Below, piece by piece: positions 8,951 through 18,257 of a DNA stretch of 64,000 nucleotides; within the stretch, counting starts at the first letter, position 1, and each line of letters starts with the position of its first letter. The stretch is taken from NCBI RefSeq assembly GCF_021213805.1, contig NZ_JAJQJI010000008.1:186001-250000 (forward strand). Reading direction: 5' to 3'. The notes beneath the pieces were generated by a model that was not told the origin of the DNA, did no database searches, and saw nothing but the letters and a program-made list of their open reading frames with translations. This DNA comes from Mycobacterium sp. MYCO198283 (GTDB taxonomy: Bacteria > Actinomycetota > Actinomycetes > Mycobacteriales > Mycobacteriaceae). A program made the translations under genes and the position numbers.

Positions 8951-10309
8951 GTGGACTTCCGCACTTTCGTACGCATCGTGGCCGCTCGCTGGCGCGTCGC
9001 GGTCCTCGCGCTGGTGGTGTGCCTCCTGGGCGCCGGCGCGGTGACCGTCCTGCAGACCAAGACCTACGAGGCGTCGGCGACAATCCTGATGTCGTTCTCG
9101 GGCACCACCACGGTGAACGAGGCGTTCGAGGCCACCCAGGTCTCGCAGCAGCGGCTGTCGTCCTACGCCGACATCGCCGGTGGCCGCACCGTCGCGCAGC
9201 GCGCGATCGACCAGCTGGGGCTGCCGCTCTCGGTCGACGAGCTGATGAAGAAGACGACGGTCAGCTACGCGCCGGACTCCACGGTGTTCACCCTCACCGT
9301 CGCCGACTCCGACCCCGAGCGCGTCGCGATGCTGGCCAGCGCCATGGCCAACCAGTTCACCGCCCTGGTGCCCGAGATCGAGGCGACCGTGCGCGGTCAG
9401 CCGGCGGCGACCCAGGCGTCGGCCACCGTCGTCGAGCGGCCGGTCGTCCCGGAACACGCCGTCAGCCCGAACCCGGTGCGCAACCTGGCGCTGGGTCTCG
9501 TCGCCGGCGTGCTGGTCGCGATCATCGCCGCGCTGATCCGCAACACCACCGACCGCACCGTACGCACCCGCGAGCAGGTCGACGAGATCACCGGTCTGCC
9601 CACCCTGGCCGCGCTGCCCGGCCCCGACGGCGGCAAGACCGCCGACGCGTGGTTCGGCGCCGGCGGGCCGATGGACGAAGAGATGCGGGGCTTCCGCGCC
9701 CGGCTGCGCAACCTCTCCGGGCAGCAGACGCGCACCCTGCTCGTGACCGCGCCGGCCTGCGGTGCGGGCACCACCACCACGGCTCTGAACCTGGCGCTGG
9801 CCTTCGCCGAGACCGGCGAGTACGTGCTGCTGGTCGAGGGTGACACCCGGCAGGCGGTGATCGCCGACCTGGTGGGCGTGCGCAGCGAGAACGGCCTGGC
9901 CGACGTGCTGGCGAACCGCGACGCACTCGACTACGCGATCTGCTCCACGCCCTACGCCAACCTGTACGTGCTGGCCGCCAACGAGCCGGCCGGCACCGAC
10001 CCGAACTTCGGCGCACCCGTGCTGCCGGAGATCCTGGAGAAGATGACCGGGCTGTTCGACCGGATCATCGTCGACGGGCCGCCGACGCTGGCCACCGCCG
10101 ACTCCGGCCTGCTGTCGGCGGCGTGCCGCGCCACCGTGCTGGTGGTCCGGGCCGGGCGCAGCACGCTGGACGACGTCGAGACCACGCTGCACGACCTGCG
10201 CGCGGCGGGGGGCAAGGTCATCGGCACGGTGCTCACCGCCGCCCCCGTGCCCCGGCACACCAAGGCCGCCGCGCGCGCCTACCAGGCCCGGGTCGGCAGC
10301 ACGGCGTGA
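8951..10309 (+). CDS. Wzz/BY-kinase-like polysaccharide chain-length protein, Walker A degenerate
   Basis: A 452-residue protein: an N-terminal Wzz domain with TM1 (VAVLALVVCLLGAGAVTVL) and TM2 (LALGLVAGVLVAIIAALI, about 178-195), then a cytoplasmic CpsD/CapB-like tyrosine autokinase domain (about 225-440). Such proteins control polymer length and export with Wzy/Wzx. Walker A' (LLVEGDTRQ) and Walker B (IIVDGPP) are recognisable, but the P-loop reads APACGAGTTTT: the ATP-binding Lys is Thr274. There is also no C-terminal Tyr cluster, so kinase activity is doubtful. The GTG start follows GGGAGGAAA. It is first in a three-gene operon, with a GTGA overlap to the next gene. Confidence 0.85.
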   Translation: MDFRTFVRIVAARWRVAVLALVVCLLGAGAVTVLQTKTYEASATILMSFSGTTTVNEAFEATQVSQQRLSSYADIAGGRTVAQRAIDQLGLPLSVDELMKKTTVSYAPDSTVFTLTVADSDPERVAMLASAMANQFTALVPEIEATVRGQPAATQASATVVERPVVPEHAVSPNPVRNLALGLVAGVLVAIIAALIRNTTDRTVRTREQVDEITGLPTLAALPGPDGGKTADAWFGAGGPMDEEMRGFRARLRNLSGQQTRTLLVTAPACGAGTTTTALNLALAFAETGEYVLLVEGDTRQAVIADLVGVRSENGLADVLANRDALDYAICSTPYANLYVLAANEPAGTDPNFGAPVLPEILEKMTGLFDRIIVDGPPTLATADSGLLSAACRATVLVVRAGRSTLDDVETTLHDLRAAGGKVIGTVLTAAPVPRHTKAAARAYQARVGSTA

Positions 10310-11781
10310 CCGCCGAACCGCAGCCCGGCCGCGGTGCGCTGCGGTCGGCCCTCGTCGCCGCGGGCTTCCTGGTGGCCTGCTTCACCGCGGGCGTCCTGGC
10401 GGTCCGCTCACTGACGCCGGGGATCATCTTCATCGGCGCGCTGGCGTGCTTCGCGGTCTTCCTGATCCGGCCGTTCGGGATGGTGTGGATCGCGGTCTTC
10501 CTCGCCTGCGCCTCGCTGCCCGCCGCCGTGCACGTCGGCAAGGTGATCGGTCCGTTCTCGGTGTACGTCTACCAGGCGGCGGTCCTCGCCGCGGTGGTGT
10601 TCCTGATCGTCGCGCTGCGCCCGCGCGCGTCGTGGTTCGTCCTCCCCGGCCTCATGGCGCTGACCGTCGGATACTTCGCGATCATGGGCGCGTCGGTGGG
10701 CAACGACGCCGAGCGGGTCGCCTACGAGGCGACCTACCTGCTGGAGATGGTCGCAGGCTTCGTGCTCGCCGTGTTGATCGTCGCCGACCGCGGTGAGCGG
10801 TCGGTCGCCGAGACCGCCAAGGTGCTGGCGGTGGTGCTGTGGTTCTCGGCCGGCATGATCGTCGCCAGCTCGCTGACCGGCCTCAAGCTCGCGGGCCGCA
10901 CCGAAAGCCTGTCCGACATCACCGGCAGCGCCGATTCCGTGCGGCTGCTGACCGCCAGTCAGATCCCGGCCATGGCCGTGCTGCTGGCGCTGGTGGCAGT
11001 GCAGATCGTGGGGCGCGTGCGGCCCGTGTGGTTCCTCGCGCTCGGCGTCCCCGCGCTCGTCATCACGCTGCTGTCCTTCTCCCGCAGCATCCTCATCGGG
11101 CTGGCCGTCACCGCCATCGTCGCGATGCTCGCGCAGGCGGGCTTCGGCGCGGTCCGGCGCACCGCCGTCCTGGTGTTCGGCGCGGTCGTCGCCTTTGCGG
11201 TGACGGTGCCGCTGTGCTTGTTCCTGCTCCAGCACACCGAGCCCGGCGACTGGTTGGCCGGCCAGGTCGACGCGTTCAGCCACCGGGTGCTGGGCGGGGT
11301 GTCCTCGAACGCGCTGGCCGAGGACTCCTCGGCGCAGGCGCGCGTCGCCGAGAACGACAACCTGCTGGCGGCGTTCCAGGACGCGCCGGTGTTCGGTCAC
11401 GGCATCGGCTACGCCTACCAGCAGCCCTTCGGCAAGCCCGGCACCTTCACGTCGACGCTGGGCACCACCTACGCGCACAACTTCTACCTCTGGTGGCTGG
11501 TGAAGGCCGGGGTCGTCGGCATGGCCGGCTTCGCCGTGTTCGCCCTCGTGCCGGTCGCCAAGGCGCTGCGCGCCGGGCGCCCGGCGGCCCGCAGCGCCGC
11601 GGCCGTCGGCGTGGGGCTGCTGGCGGTGTGCGTGGTCGACCCGTTGCCGCTCAACCTCACGAACGCCCTGGTGCTCGGCGTGGCGCTGGGGGCCTGCTTC
11701 GCGCTGGCGGACCGGCGCGACGACACGCCGCAGGACCTGCCGGCCGCCGGGGAGTTGACCCCCGCCGGCGGCTCGGCGTGA
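10306..11781 (+). CDS. O-antigen polymerase-like membrane protein (Wzy type)
   Basis: A 491-residue protein with about 11 hydrophobic segments spread along its length and a large loop around residues 315-395 ending in GHGIGYAYQQP...YAHNFYLWWLVKAG. This His/Tyr-rich loop followed by more membrane spans is the Wzy/O-antigen ligase (Wzy_C) layout. The predicted role is joining lipid-linked repeat units on the outer face of the cytoplasmic membrane. The GTG overlaps the previous stop (GTGA) and the stop overlaps the next start, so the three genes are translationally coupled. It could be a ligase rather than a polymerase, but the Wzz and Wzx partners favour polymerase. Confidence 0.85.
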   Translation: MTAEPQPGRGALRSALVAAGFLVACFTAGVLAVRSLTPGIIFIGALACFAVFLIRPFGMVWIAVFLACASLPAAVHVGKVIGPFSVYVYQAAVLAAVVFLIVALRPRASWFVLPGLMALTVGYFAIMGASVGNDAERVAYEATYLLEMVAGFVLAVLIVADRGERSVAETAKVLAVVLWFSAGMIVASSLTGLKLAGRTESLSDITGSADSVRLLTASQIPAMAVLLALVAVQIVGRVRPVWFLALGVPALVITLLSFSRSILIGLAVTAIVAMLAQAGFGAVRRTAVLVFGAVVAFAVTVPLCLFLLQHTEPGDWLAGQVDAFSHRVLGGVSSNALAEDSSAQARVAENDNLLAAFQDAPVFGHGIGYAYQQPFGKPGTFTSTLGTTYAHNFYLWWLVKAGVVGMAGFAVFALVPVAKALRAGRPAARSAAAVGVGLLAVCVVDPLPLNLTNALVLGVALGACFALADRRDDTPQDLPAAGELTPAGGSA

Positions 11782-12878
11782 GCGCCCTGCGCGTCCTGGT
11801 CGTCGGGCCGGCGCCCGCGTCGGCGACCAGCCGCGGCGGCATGGCCACCGTGATGTCCCAGCTGCTCGACCACCCCGACCCGGGCGTGTCGATCCGGGTG
11901 GTGGCCACCTACGTCGATGCGCCCCCGCTGCGGCGGCTCGCGGTGGGCGTGGCGGGCATGATCCGGGCGGCCGCGCTGGTGCTCGCCGGCCGCGCCGACG
12001 TGCTGCACGTGCACCTGGCGCACGGCGGCAGCGTCGTCCGCAAGGCGGTGCCGCTGCTCGCGGCGCGGCTGACCGGGGTGGCCACCGTGGTGCACGCCCA
12101 CAGCTACGACTTCCCCGGCTGGTTCGACCGGCTGCCGCCGGCGCTGCGGCGGCTGGTGGTGGCGGCGTTGCGGGCCGACCACTGGCTGGTGCTGGGGGAG
12201 CGGCTGCGCGAGGATTACCGCGGCCGGCTCCGGCTTCCGTCGCAGCGGATCTCCGTGCTGCACAACGCCGCCCCGCTGCCCGAACCGCGTCCGGCGCCCC
12301 GGCGGACCGGCGCGCAGCTGCACCTGGTGTCGCTGGGCCGCCTCGGCGCACGCAAGGGCAGCTACGACCTGGTGGCCGCCGTCGCCGCCCTGCCCGGGTC
12401 GGTGCGCGCGCGGTTGCGGGTGAGCCTGGCCGGGGACGGCGACGTCGAACGGGTGGCCGCCGCGGCGGCCACCGCCGGTGTCGGCGAGACGGTGTCCGTG
12501 CTCGGCTGGGTCGGCGCGTCCGAGCGACACCGATTGCTCTGCGACGCCGACCTTTTCGCGCTGCCCTCCTACGAGGAGGGTCTGCCGATGGCGCTCTTGG
12601 AGGCGATGACCTACGGGCTCGCGCCGGTGACCACACCGGTCGGCAGCATCGCCGAGGTGGTCCGCGACGGCGTCGACGGCCTGCTGGTGCCGCCCGGGGA
12701 CCGTGCCGCGCTCACCGCGGCGCTGCAGCGGCTGGTCACCGACGACGCGCTGCGGCGCCGGCTCGGCGCCGCCGCGGCGGACCGGGCCGGGGACTTCGGC
12801 CTCACCGCCTGGTACCGGCGGCTCAGCGCGCTGTGGCAGGAACTGGTCGCCCGCGAGCGGCAGCCCGCGTCGTCTTGA
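11778..12878 (+). CDS. Glycosyltransferase family 4
   Basis: A 366-residue GT-B glycosyltransferase. The N-terminal Rossmann domain starts VLVVGPAPASATSRGGMATV; the C-terminal nucleotide-sugar domain has LVSLGRLGARKG, LGWVG and the GT4 signature LPSYEEGLPMALLEAMTYG (two E's seven apart). Retaining transfer of a sugar to the lipid-linked repeat is predicted; donor and acceptor are unknown. The GTG start overlaps the Wzy stop. Its last 56 bases overlap the 3' end of a minus-strand glycosyltransferase gene, so the two operons converge and overlap. Confidence 0.9.
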   Translation: MSALRVLVVGPAPASATSRGGMATVMSQLLDHPDPGVSIRVVATYVDAPPLRRLAVGVAGMIRAAALVLAGRADVLHVHLAHGGSVVRKAVPLLAARLTGVATVVHAHSYDFPGWFDRLPPALRRLVVAALRADHWLVLGERLREDYRGRLRLPSQRISVLHNAAPLPEPRPAPRRTGAQLHLVSLGRLGARKGSYDLVAAVAALPGSVRARLRVSLAGDGDVERVAAAAATAGVGETVSVLGWVGASERHRLLCDADLFALPSYEEGLPMALLEAMTYGLAPVTTPVGSIAEVVRDGVDGLLVPPGDRAALTAALQRLVTDDALRRRLGAAAADRAGDFGLTAWYRRLSALWQELVARERQPASS

Positions 12879-13899
12879 GCACCGTGTGCAGCGCCTCGGC
12901 GGTGTGGTCGGCGGTGAACCGGCCGGCGTAGTGCCGGGCCGCGGCGGATCCGCGCCAGGCCGCGGTCTGCGGGTCGGCGAGGTCGTCGAACAGTGCGGTG
13001 AGCCCCGCCACGTCGTCGATCCCCACCGCGCGGCCGCCCGGCGGCTGGAACTCCGGCAACGCGCCGGCCGTCGACGCCAGCGGCGTCACGCCGAGCTGCA
13101 TCGACAGCACCTGCACCCCGCTCTGGGACGCTTCGCGGTAGTGCACCACCGACCCCTTGGCGCGGGCAAGCACCTCGACCACGTCCCGGTAGCGGAAATT
13201 GCCCGGCAGCCAGCGCACGCGGCCCGGCAGCGAGCGGGTCACGCCGTCGCCGAGCAGCACCAATTCGTCGCCGCGCCAGCCGGGACCCGCGACGTGCGAC
13301 GACCAGGCGTCGAGGACGACGTCGAGGTTCTTGTACGGGTTGAGCCGGCCGAACATGACGAAGTCGCGGCGCTGCGCGGCGGGCGCCAGCGGCGGCACCA
13401 GCGCCGGATCGAGGTCGCTGCACAGCGGCACCGGATACACCGGCATCCCCGCGACGTCGCGGCGGTCGGCGATCCGCGCTGCCACGTACCGGCTGTAGAC
13501 GACCGTCGCCGTCGACGACGCCGCCCACCGGGTGAACACCGACTGCTTGAGGCTGGGAAGCCGCTCACCCGGATCGCGCAACACGTCGTCGTGGACGATC
13601 TGGACCCGCGGCAGCCGGCCGGCAAACGCGATCCACCGCGGGTCGTGCACCAGTTCGGTGACGGCGATGTCGGCGGCGAAGTCAAGGATCCGGCGCCGCG
13701 CCGCCAGGCTGGCCGGCCAGGTGGAAAGGGTGCGCAGCCGGGTGTCGAGCACCAGCTCGTAGTCGCGTGCGGTGTCGGACTCCGGGTGCGCGTCCGTCGT
13801 CACCAGCAGCACCTGCACGCCGCGGCGCTGCAGCGCTTCGGCCTGCACGCGTGCCAGGGGGCGCATCCACGGCGAGAGCCACAGCACGCGCAGCGTCAC
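12823..13899 (-). CDS. Glycosyltransferase, GT-B fold
   Basis: A 358-residue protein starting VLWLSPWMRPLARVQAEAL with a C-terminal donor domain (FVMFGRLNPYKNLDVVLDAW, LVLLGDGV, GVQVLSMQLGVTPLAS). The pattern is GT4-like, but the usual E-x7-E is replaced by HYREASQSGVQVLSMQ, so donor handling may differ from typical GT4 enzymes. The GTG overlaps the stop of the upstream fusion gene by 4 bp. It is the last gene of the nine-gene minus-strand operon. The acceptor is unknown. Confidence 0.8.
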   Translation of the reverse strand: MTLRVLWLSPWMRPLARVQAEALQRRGVQVLLVTTDAHPESDTARDYELVLDTRLRTLSTWPASLAARRRILDFAADIAVTELVHDPRWIAFAGRLPRVQIVHDDVLRDPGERLPSLKQSVFTRWAASSTATVVYSRYVAARIADRRDVAGMPVYPVPLCSDLDPALVPPLAPAAQRRDFVMFGRLNPYKNLDVVLDAWSSHVAGPGWRGDELVLLGDGVTRSLPGRVRWLPGNFRYRDVVEVLARAKGSVVHYREASQSGVQVLSMQLGVTPLASTAGALPEFQPPGGRAVGIDDVAGLTALFDDLADPQTAAWRGSAAARHYAGRFTADHTAEALHTVLKTTRAAARGRPVPATAR

Positions 13900-15878
13900 A
13901 GCACGCCGCCGATCGCGTCGACGTAGGCGTCGGTCATCGACTCGACGGTGTAATGGGTGCGCATGCGGTCGTAGCCGCGCCGGCCCAGCTCGGCGAGCGG
14001 CGAGGGATCGGCGAGCAGCGGGCGCAACGCGTCACCCCAGCCCGCGACGGACACCGGGTCGACGAGCACGCCCGCGCGCCCGGCGTCGAGCATCTCCGGG
14101 ATGGACCCCACCGCCGATGCGGCGACCGGAACGCCGCGGGCCATCGCCTCGAGGATGACCATCGGGAACGCCTCCCACCGGCTCGGCACGCAGAGCAGGT
14201 CGGCGCCCGCCAACGCCGGTTCCGGGCCGGCGCACCAGCCGTGCCAGTGCACCCGGTCGCCCAGCTCCGCCGGCGTGGCCGCCTCCAGGCCGGCGCGGTC
14301 GGGGCCGTCGCCGTAGATCGACAGCGTCCACGGCAGCTCGGGCATCGCTGCCAGCGCCTCGATGAGCCAGTGCGGGTTCTTGTGCTCGTCGATCCGCGAC
14401 AGCATCACCAGGTGCAGCGGATCGCCGGGCGCGCGCCGCGGACGTGCCGGCGGGTCGGCGGCCAGGTCGGCGGCGGCCGACACGCCGTTGGGCGCGACGA
14501 ACATCGCGCCGGGCAGCCGTCGCCCGCCCGCCATCACCTCGGCGTGCGACGAGGACAGCGCCAGGTAGCCGTCGGCGCGGCGCATCCCCGCGGTCAGCGC
14601 CGAGGAGTTGTGGGCGGCGCACAACCAGCGCCGCGACCGGCCCGCGGCACGCCACAGCGTGGCGAAACCCGTTTCGGTGCGGGTGTTCCCGGTGATCACG
14701 ACGGCGGGGCCGGCCGGGATGTCGAGCACCGGCGCCCACCACGGCTGGCGGACCAGCCGAACGCTGTGCGGCACGTCGCGGGCGACCGGGCCGAAGCGCT
14801 GCAGGCACACCAGCGTCACCGGGTAGCCGCGCCGGTCCAGTTCGGCCGCCAGCAGCGCTTTCTGCCGTTCCGCGCCGCCGTACCCCAGCCGGTTGGTGGT
14901 GATGACGATCTGCGGCAGGCCACGGCGACGGCGGGACCGGCTGCGGCGCAGCGCCGCTCGCTTCGAGCGCTGGATCCGCTCGAGCGCGGTGGTGCCGGCG
15001 AGGTAGGCGTCGGCATGGTGCACGCCGTGGGAGTGCTCGAGCAGCAGCGCGAGGTTGGCGCGCAGCAGGTCGTCGGCTCGGCCACGCTCGGCGCGCCGGA
15101 CGGGTGCGCCGTGCGCCGATCCGCCGTCCCCGGGCTCGCAGCCGTGCTCGATGCCGAGTTCGTCGGCGAGCAGGACCCGCCACCCGGCTCGTCGTGCCCG
15201 CGCCTGCCAGTCGGTTTCCTCGCCGTAGAGGAAGAATTCCTCGTCGAACCCGCCGAGGTCGTTCCAGGCGTCGCGGTTGACCGCCAGGCAGGCGCCCGAG
15301 AGGTAGCCCTCGATCGGTTCGTCCTCGGCGGGTTGACGGGCATACAGGTGGGACAGCGGCGTCCCGCGCAGCCGGTCGGCATAGCCGGCGTCGGCGACGA
15401 GCGCGCGCAGCAGGCCGCGCCGGCGCATGGCGACGTCCCAGTTTGCGCCGCCGGCGCCGGCGTGGTCGCGCACCAGCGGTGACACCGCCGCCACGCCGGG
15501 CTGCTGCAGCAGCGCGCGGGTGCGGTCCAGCGGACCCAGCAGCGAGGCGTCGGGATTGAGCAGCAGCAGGTCGTGCGTCGGCGGGACGTGCTCGACGAGC
15601 GCGTTGACGGCAGCGGCGTAGCCGAGGTTGCGGGGGCCGAGCACCCAGTGCGCCTCCGGGTGACGCGCGGCGAGCTCGCGGCGGCCCGGGTAGCCGTCAC
15701 CGGTGTTCTCGTAGACGTAGACCGGCAGCCCGGGCAGGTGTTCGGCCACCCCGGCCAGGCACTTCTCCACCAGGTCGTGGCTCTTGTAGGTGACGATCAG
15801 CACCGCCAGCGGGCGTTCGCGGCGCGGTGCGCGCGGCGACGGTGCCCGCAGATAGGCGCGCTCGAGGTCACGGGGCAT
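13896..15878 (-). CDS. Bifunctional GT2-GT4 glycosyltransferase fusion
   Basis: A 660-residue protein made of two glycosyltransferases. Residues ~22-270 are GT2/GT-A: VLIVTYKSHDLVEKCL, the LLLLNPDASL metal/donor motif, and FDEEFFLYGEETDW, as in rhamnosyltransferase-like WbbL proteins. After an Arg-rich linker (RSRSRRRR) residues ~325-655 are GT4/GT-B: ITTNRLGYGGAERQKALLAAEL, LSRIDEHKNP, and PSRWEAFPMVILEAMARG with two conserved Glu. The single frame is uninterrupted, so one polypeptide may add two successive sugars. It overlaps the flippase gene by 11 bp and the next transferase by 4 bp. Confidence 0.88.
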   Translation of the reverse strand: MPRDLERAYLRAPSPRAPRRERPLAVLIVTYKSHDLVEKCLAGVAEHLPGLPVYVYENTGDGYPGRRELAARHPEAHWVLGPRNLGYAAAVNALVEHVPPTHDLLLLNPDASLLGPLDRTRALLQQPGVAAVSPLVRDHAGAGGANWDVAMRRRGLLRALVADAGYADRLRGTPLSHLYARQPAEDEPIEGYLSGACLAVNRDAWNDLGGFDEEFFLYGEETDWQARARRAGWRVLLADELGIEHGCEPGDGGSAHGAPVRRAERGRADDLLRANLALLLEHSHGVHHADAYLAGTTALERIQRSKRAALRRSRSRRRRGLPQIVITTNRLGYGGAERQKALLAAELDRRGYPVTLVCLQRFGPVARDVPHSVRLVRQPWWAPVLDIPAGPAVVITGNTRTETGFATLWRAAGRSRRWLCAAHNSSALTAGMRRADGYLALSSSHAEVMAGGRRLPGAMFVAPNGVSAAADLAADPPARPRRAPGDPLHLVMLSRIDEHKNPHWLIEALAAMPELPWTLSIYGDGPDRAGLEAATPAELGDRVHWHGWCAGPEPALAGADLLCVPSRWEAFPMVILEAMARGVPVAASAVGSIPEMLDAGRAGVLVDPVSVAGWGDALRPLLADPSPLAELGRRGYDRMRTHYTVESMTDAYVDAIGGVL

Positions 15879-17355
15879 GGTCGGCCTCCTGTCGGCGGGA
15901 TGCGCGGCCGCGCACTGCGGCGGTGACGGTCGAGAGCCTGATGGGGCCGACCGCCAGCGTGGTGGCCGCGAAGACGGCGACGGCGGCGCCCGCCGACACC
16001 AGGACGTGCTGGTGGGCGAGCAGCACCGCGGCGGCCGCGGCAGCGGCGGCGGGCACCAGTACCCGCAGCGCGTAGCCGGCCGGCGGCCGGTACCCGCAGA
16101 CCCGGTGCAACCGGGTGCTGGCGATTGCCATACCGAACAGCTCGGTGCAGATCAGCGCCGTTCCCGCGCCGAGCGCGCCGAAGCGGCCGACCAGCGCCAG
16201 GTTCAGCGTGACGTTGAGCGCAAGCGTCGCCACCGACAGCCGGAGCAGGAACCTCTGGTGGTGTGCGGCGAACAAGCCCTGCCCCAACGTGCCGGTGACG
16301 AAGCGCAGCGCGATCGCGACGAACAGCAGCGCCAGCGCGGGCGCCCCACGGTCGACGAAGTCGGCGTCACCCAGCCACGCGATCAGCGGCTCGGCCAGCG
16401 CCGCCCCGACCACGGCGACCGGGATGGCCAGCAGGTACATGGTCTCGACGCTGCGTCGCAGGAACGCCGCGAACGCCGCGCCGTCCCGTGCGTACAGCTC
16501 GGTCGCCGTCGACAGCGTCGACTTGAGGAAGAACGTGGACAGCACCTCGGTGTTGAAGGCGATGGTCAGCGCCAGCCCGTATACGCCGACCTCGGCGGGG
16601 TTGCTCAGCAGCGACAGGATCACCCCGTCGGCGCGCCAGTACAGCACCGCGATCACGATCACGCCGAGCTGCGCCAGGCTCTCCCGCAGCAGGCCGGCGG
16701 CTTCGCGCGGCGCGAACACCGGCCGCAGCGAAATGTGCCGGGAGGCCGCGACGCCCTGCACCACCAGCTGAACGGCCGGCGGCACGAGTTGTGCGACCGC
16801 GAACCACACCAGGCCCGCCCCGCTGTGGACGAACCACGCCACGGCCGCCAGCGTGCCGACGCGACTGACCAGATCGGACACCGCGACGGCGGTGAACCGG
16901 ACCGTCACCATGAACACCGGCTCGAACCGGCTGGTCATCGTCGCCATCACCAGCGAGGACGCCAAGACGGCGAGCATCGCTCGCACATCGGTGTCGTCGT
17001 AGAGCAGCCAGCCCGTCCCGGCGGCGGCCACGGCCAGCGGCAGGCAGTACACCAGCGAGAGCCCGCTGTTGACAGCGGTCAGCCGCTGCAGGTCGCCGCG
17101 ACCCGACGTCACCCGCCGCACGATCACGGTGCCGATGCCGAGGTTGGTGAGGCTCGTCCACAGGCCGATGAAGACGACGGCGGTGGTGAGCTGGCCGTAG
17201 CGGTCGGGGCCCAGGTACCGGGCGGTCATCGCCACCGACGTCACCGAGGCGACCATGCCGGCGCCGCGACAGAGCAGCTGCACCGAGAAGCTGCGGGCGA
17301 CGCGCCCGTCGGAGACCGCCGCCGGGGTCACCGTGGCGGTGCCCGGTTCAGCCAT
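15868..17355 (-). CDS. Wzx-type polysaccharide flippase
   Basis: A 495-residue polytopic protein with about 12-14 hydrophobic segments, starting after a ~20-residue polar N-terminus at SFSVQLLCRGAGMVASV. TARYLGPDRYGQLTTAV matches the early motif of polysaccharide transporters of the MVF/RfbX group (PF01943/PF13440 type). It is predicted to move the undecaprenyl- or decaprenyl-linked repeat unit across the plasma membrane for Wzy. It overlaps the genes on both sides (8 bp with the WecG-type gene, 11 bp with the fusion), showing one tightly packed operon. Confidence 0.87.
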   Translation of the reverse strand: MAEPGTATVTPAAVSDGRVARSFSVQLLCRGAGMVASVTSVAMTARYLGPDRYGQLTTAVVFIGLWTSLTNLGIGTVIVRRVTSGRGDLQRLTAVNSGLSLVYCLPLAVAAAGTGWLLYDDTDVRAMLAVLASSLVMATMTSRFEPVFMVTVRFTAVAVSDLVSRVGTLAAVAWFVHSGAGLVWFAVAQLVPPAVQLVVQGVAASRHISLRPVFAPREAAGLLRESLAQLGVIVIAVLYWRADGVILSLLSNPAEVGVYGLALTIAFNTEVLSTFFLKSTLSTATELYARDGAAFAAFLRRSVETMYLLAIPVAVVGAALAEPLIAWLGDADFVDRGAPALALLFVAIALRFVTGTLGQGLFAAHHQRFLLRLSVATLALNVTLNLALVGRFGALGAGTALICTELFGMAIASTRLHRVCGYRPPAGYALRVLVPAAAAAAAAVLLAHQHVLVSAGAAVAVFAATTLAVGPIRLSTVTAAVRGRASRRQEADHAP

Positions 17356-18253
17356 GACGGGCGTGCGGAACCGGCTCGGCGACGGCGCGCCTGGTCGGCA
17401 GCGTGACGACGCGCTCGTCCGCCGGCTCGGGCTGCGATCTGGCCGCGACCGGGGCGGGTTCGCCGGCGTAGTAGACGCCCGGGTAGTAGATGAGCTGCGC
17501 CCGGCCGGCGCGCAGCAACGACACCGGCCCCTGGACGAGGTAGCGGCGGAACAGCCGGCGCGGTTCGCGGGTCAGCCGGTGCAACCACTCCAGTCCGACG
17601 CGGCGCATCCAGTCCGGCGCCCGCTGCGTCTTGCCGGCCATGAAGTCGATGGCCCCGCCGAACGGCAGGAAGATCCGGGCGCCGGTGGCCGTGCCGTACC
17701 GGTCCACCCAGTGCTCCTGGCGCGGCTTGCCGAGGCTCACCACCAGGATGTCGGTGCCCGCGGCCCGGATCTGCGCCGCCAGCAGCGGCGACTGCTTGTC
17801 CACCACCTCGGGGTCGGGTGCCCACATGCCCGCGATGTTCAGCGACGGGTACTGCCGGGCCAGCGCGGCGCGCAACAGCTCGTGGGTGTGCGGCGTGCCG
17901 CCGAAGAAGCCGACCCGGCACCCGCGGGCGCTGGCCAGCTCGAGCACGCGGGGCAGCAGGTCCGCGCCGGTCACCCGCGGCCAGGGCTGCGAGGTGAGCA
18001 CCCTGCCGCGCAGCGCGACCGGCGCGCCGTCGGCCAGCAGCAGCCATTCGAGGCCGCCCGGTCCGGTGGCGCCCAGCCGGCGGAAATGGTGCAGGTGGTC
18101 GAGGTTGACCGAGCCGACGGCGAGCCCGCGCGCGGTCGCCGCCTGCAGGCGGGTGGACACGATGTCGAGCACCTCGTCGGCGTCGCGGCGCTCGACGATG
18201 GTGCCGCTGATCGCCATGCGGACGGTGACGGAGGAAGTGGCCGGAGCGGTCAT
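17348..18253 (-). CDS. WecG/TagA/CpsF family glycosyltransferase (GT26)
   Basis: A 301-residue GT26 enzyme. The family core is plain: NLDHL..., the catalytic-region VTGADLLPRVLELA, VGFFGGTPHTHELL, ILVVSLGKPRQEHWVDRY and FLPFGGAIDFMAGKTQRAPDWMRRVGLEWLHRL. Members add ManNAcA, ManNAc or similar residues to a lipid-linked first sugar early in repeat assembly. I saw no obvious PHPT-type initiating transferase in the cluster, so the initiator may be encoded elsewhere. ATG 18253 lies 4 bp past the oxidoreductase stop. Confidence 0.9.
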   Translation of the reverse strand: MTAPATSSVTVRMAISGTIVERRDADEVLDIVSTRLQAATARGLAVGSVNLDHLHHFRRLGATGPGGLEWLLLADGAPVALRGRVLTSQPWPRVTGADLLPRVLELASARGCRVGFFGGTPHTHELLRAALARQYPSLNIAGMWAPDPEVVDKQSPLLAAQIRAAGTDILVVSLGKPRQEHWVDRYGTATGARIFLPFGGAIDFMAGKTQRAPDWMRRVGLEWLHRLTREPRRLFRRYLVQGPVSLLRAGRAQLIYYPGVYYAGEPAPVAARSQPEPADERVVTLPTRRAVAEPVPHARHG

Positions 18254-18257
18254 GGCG

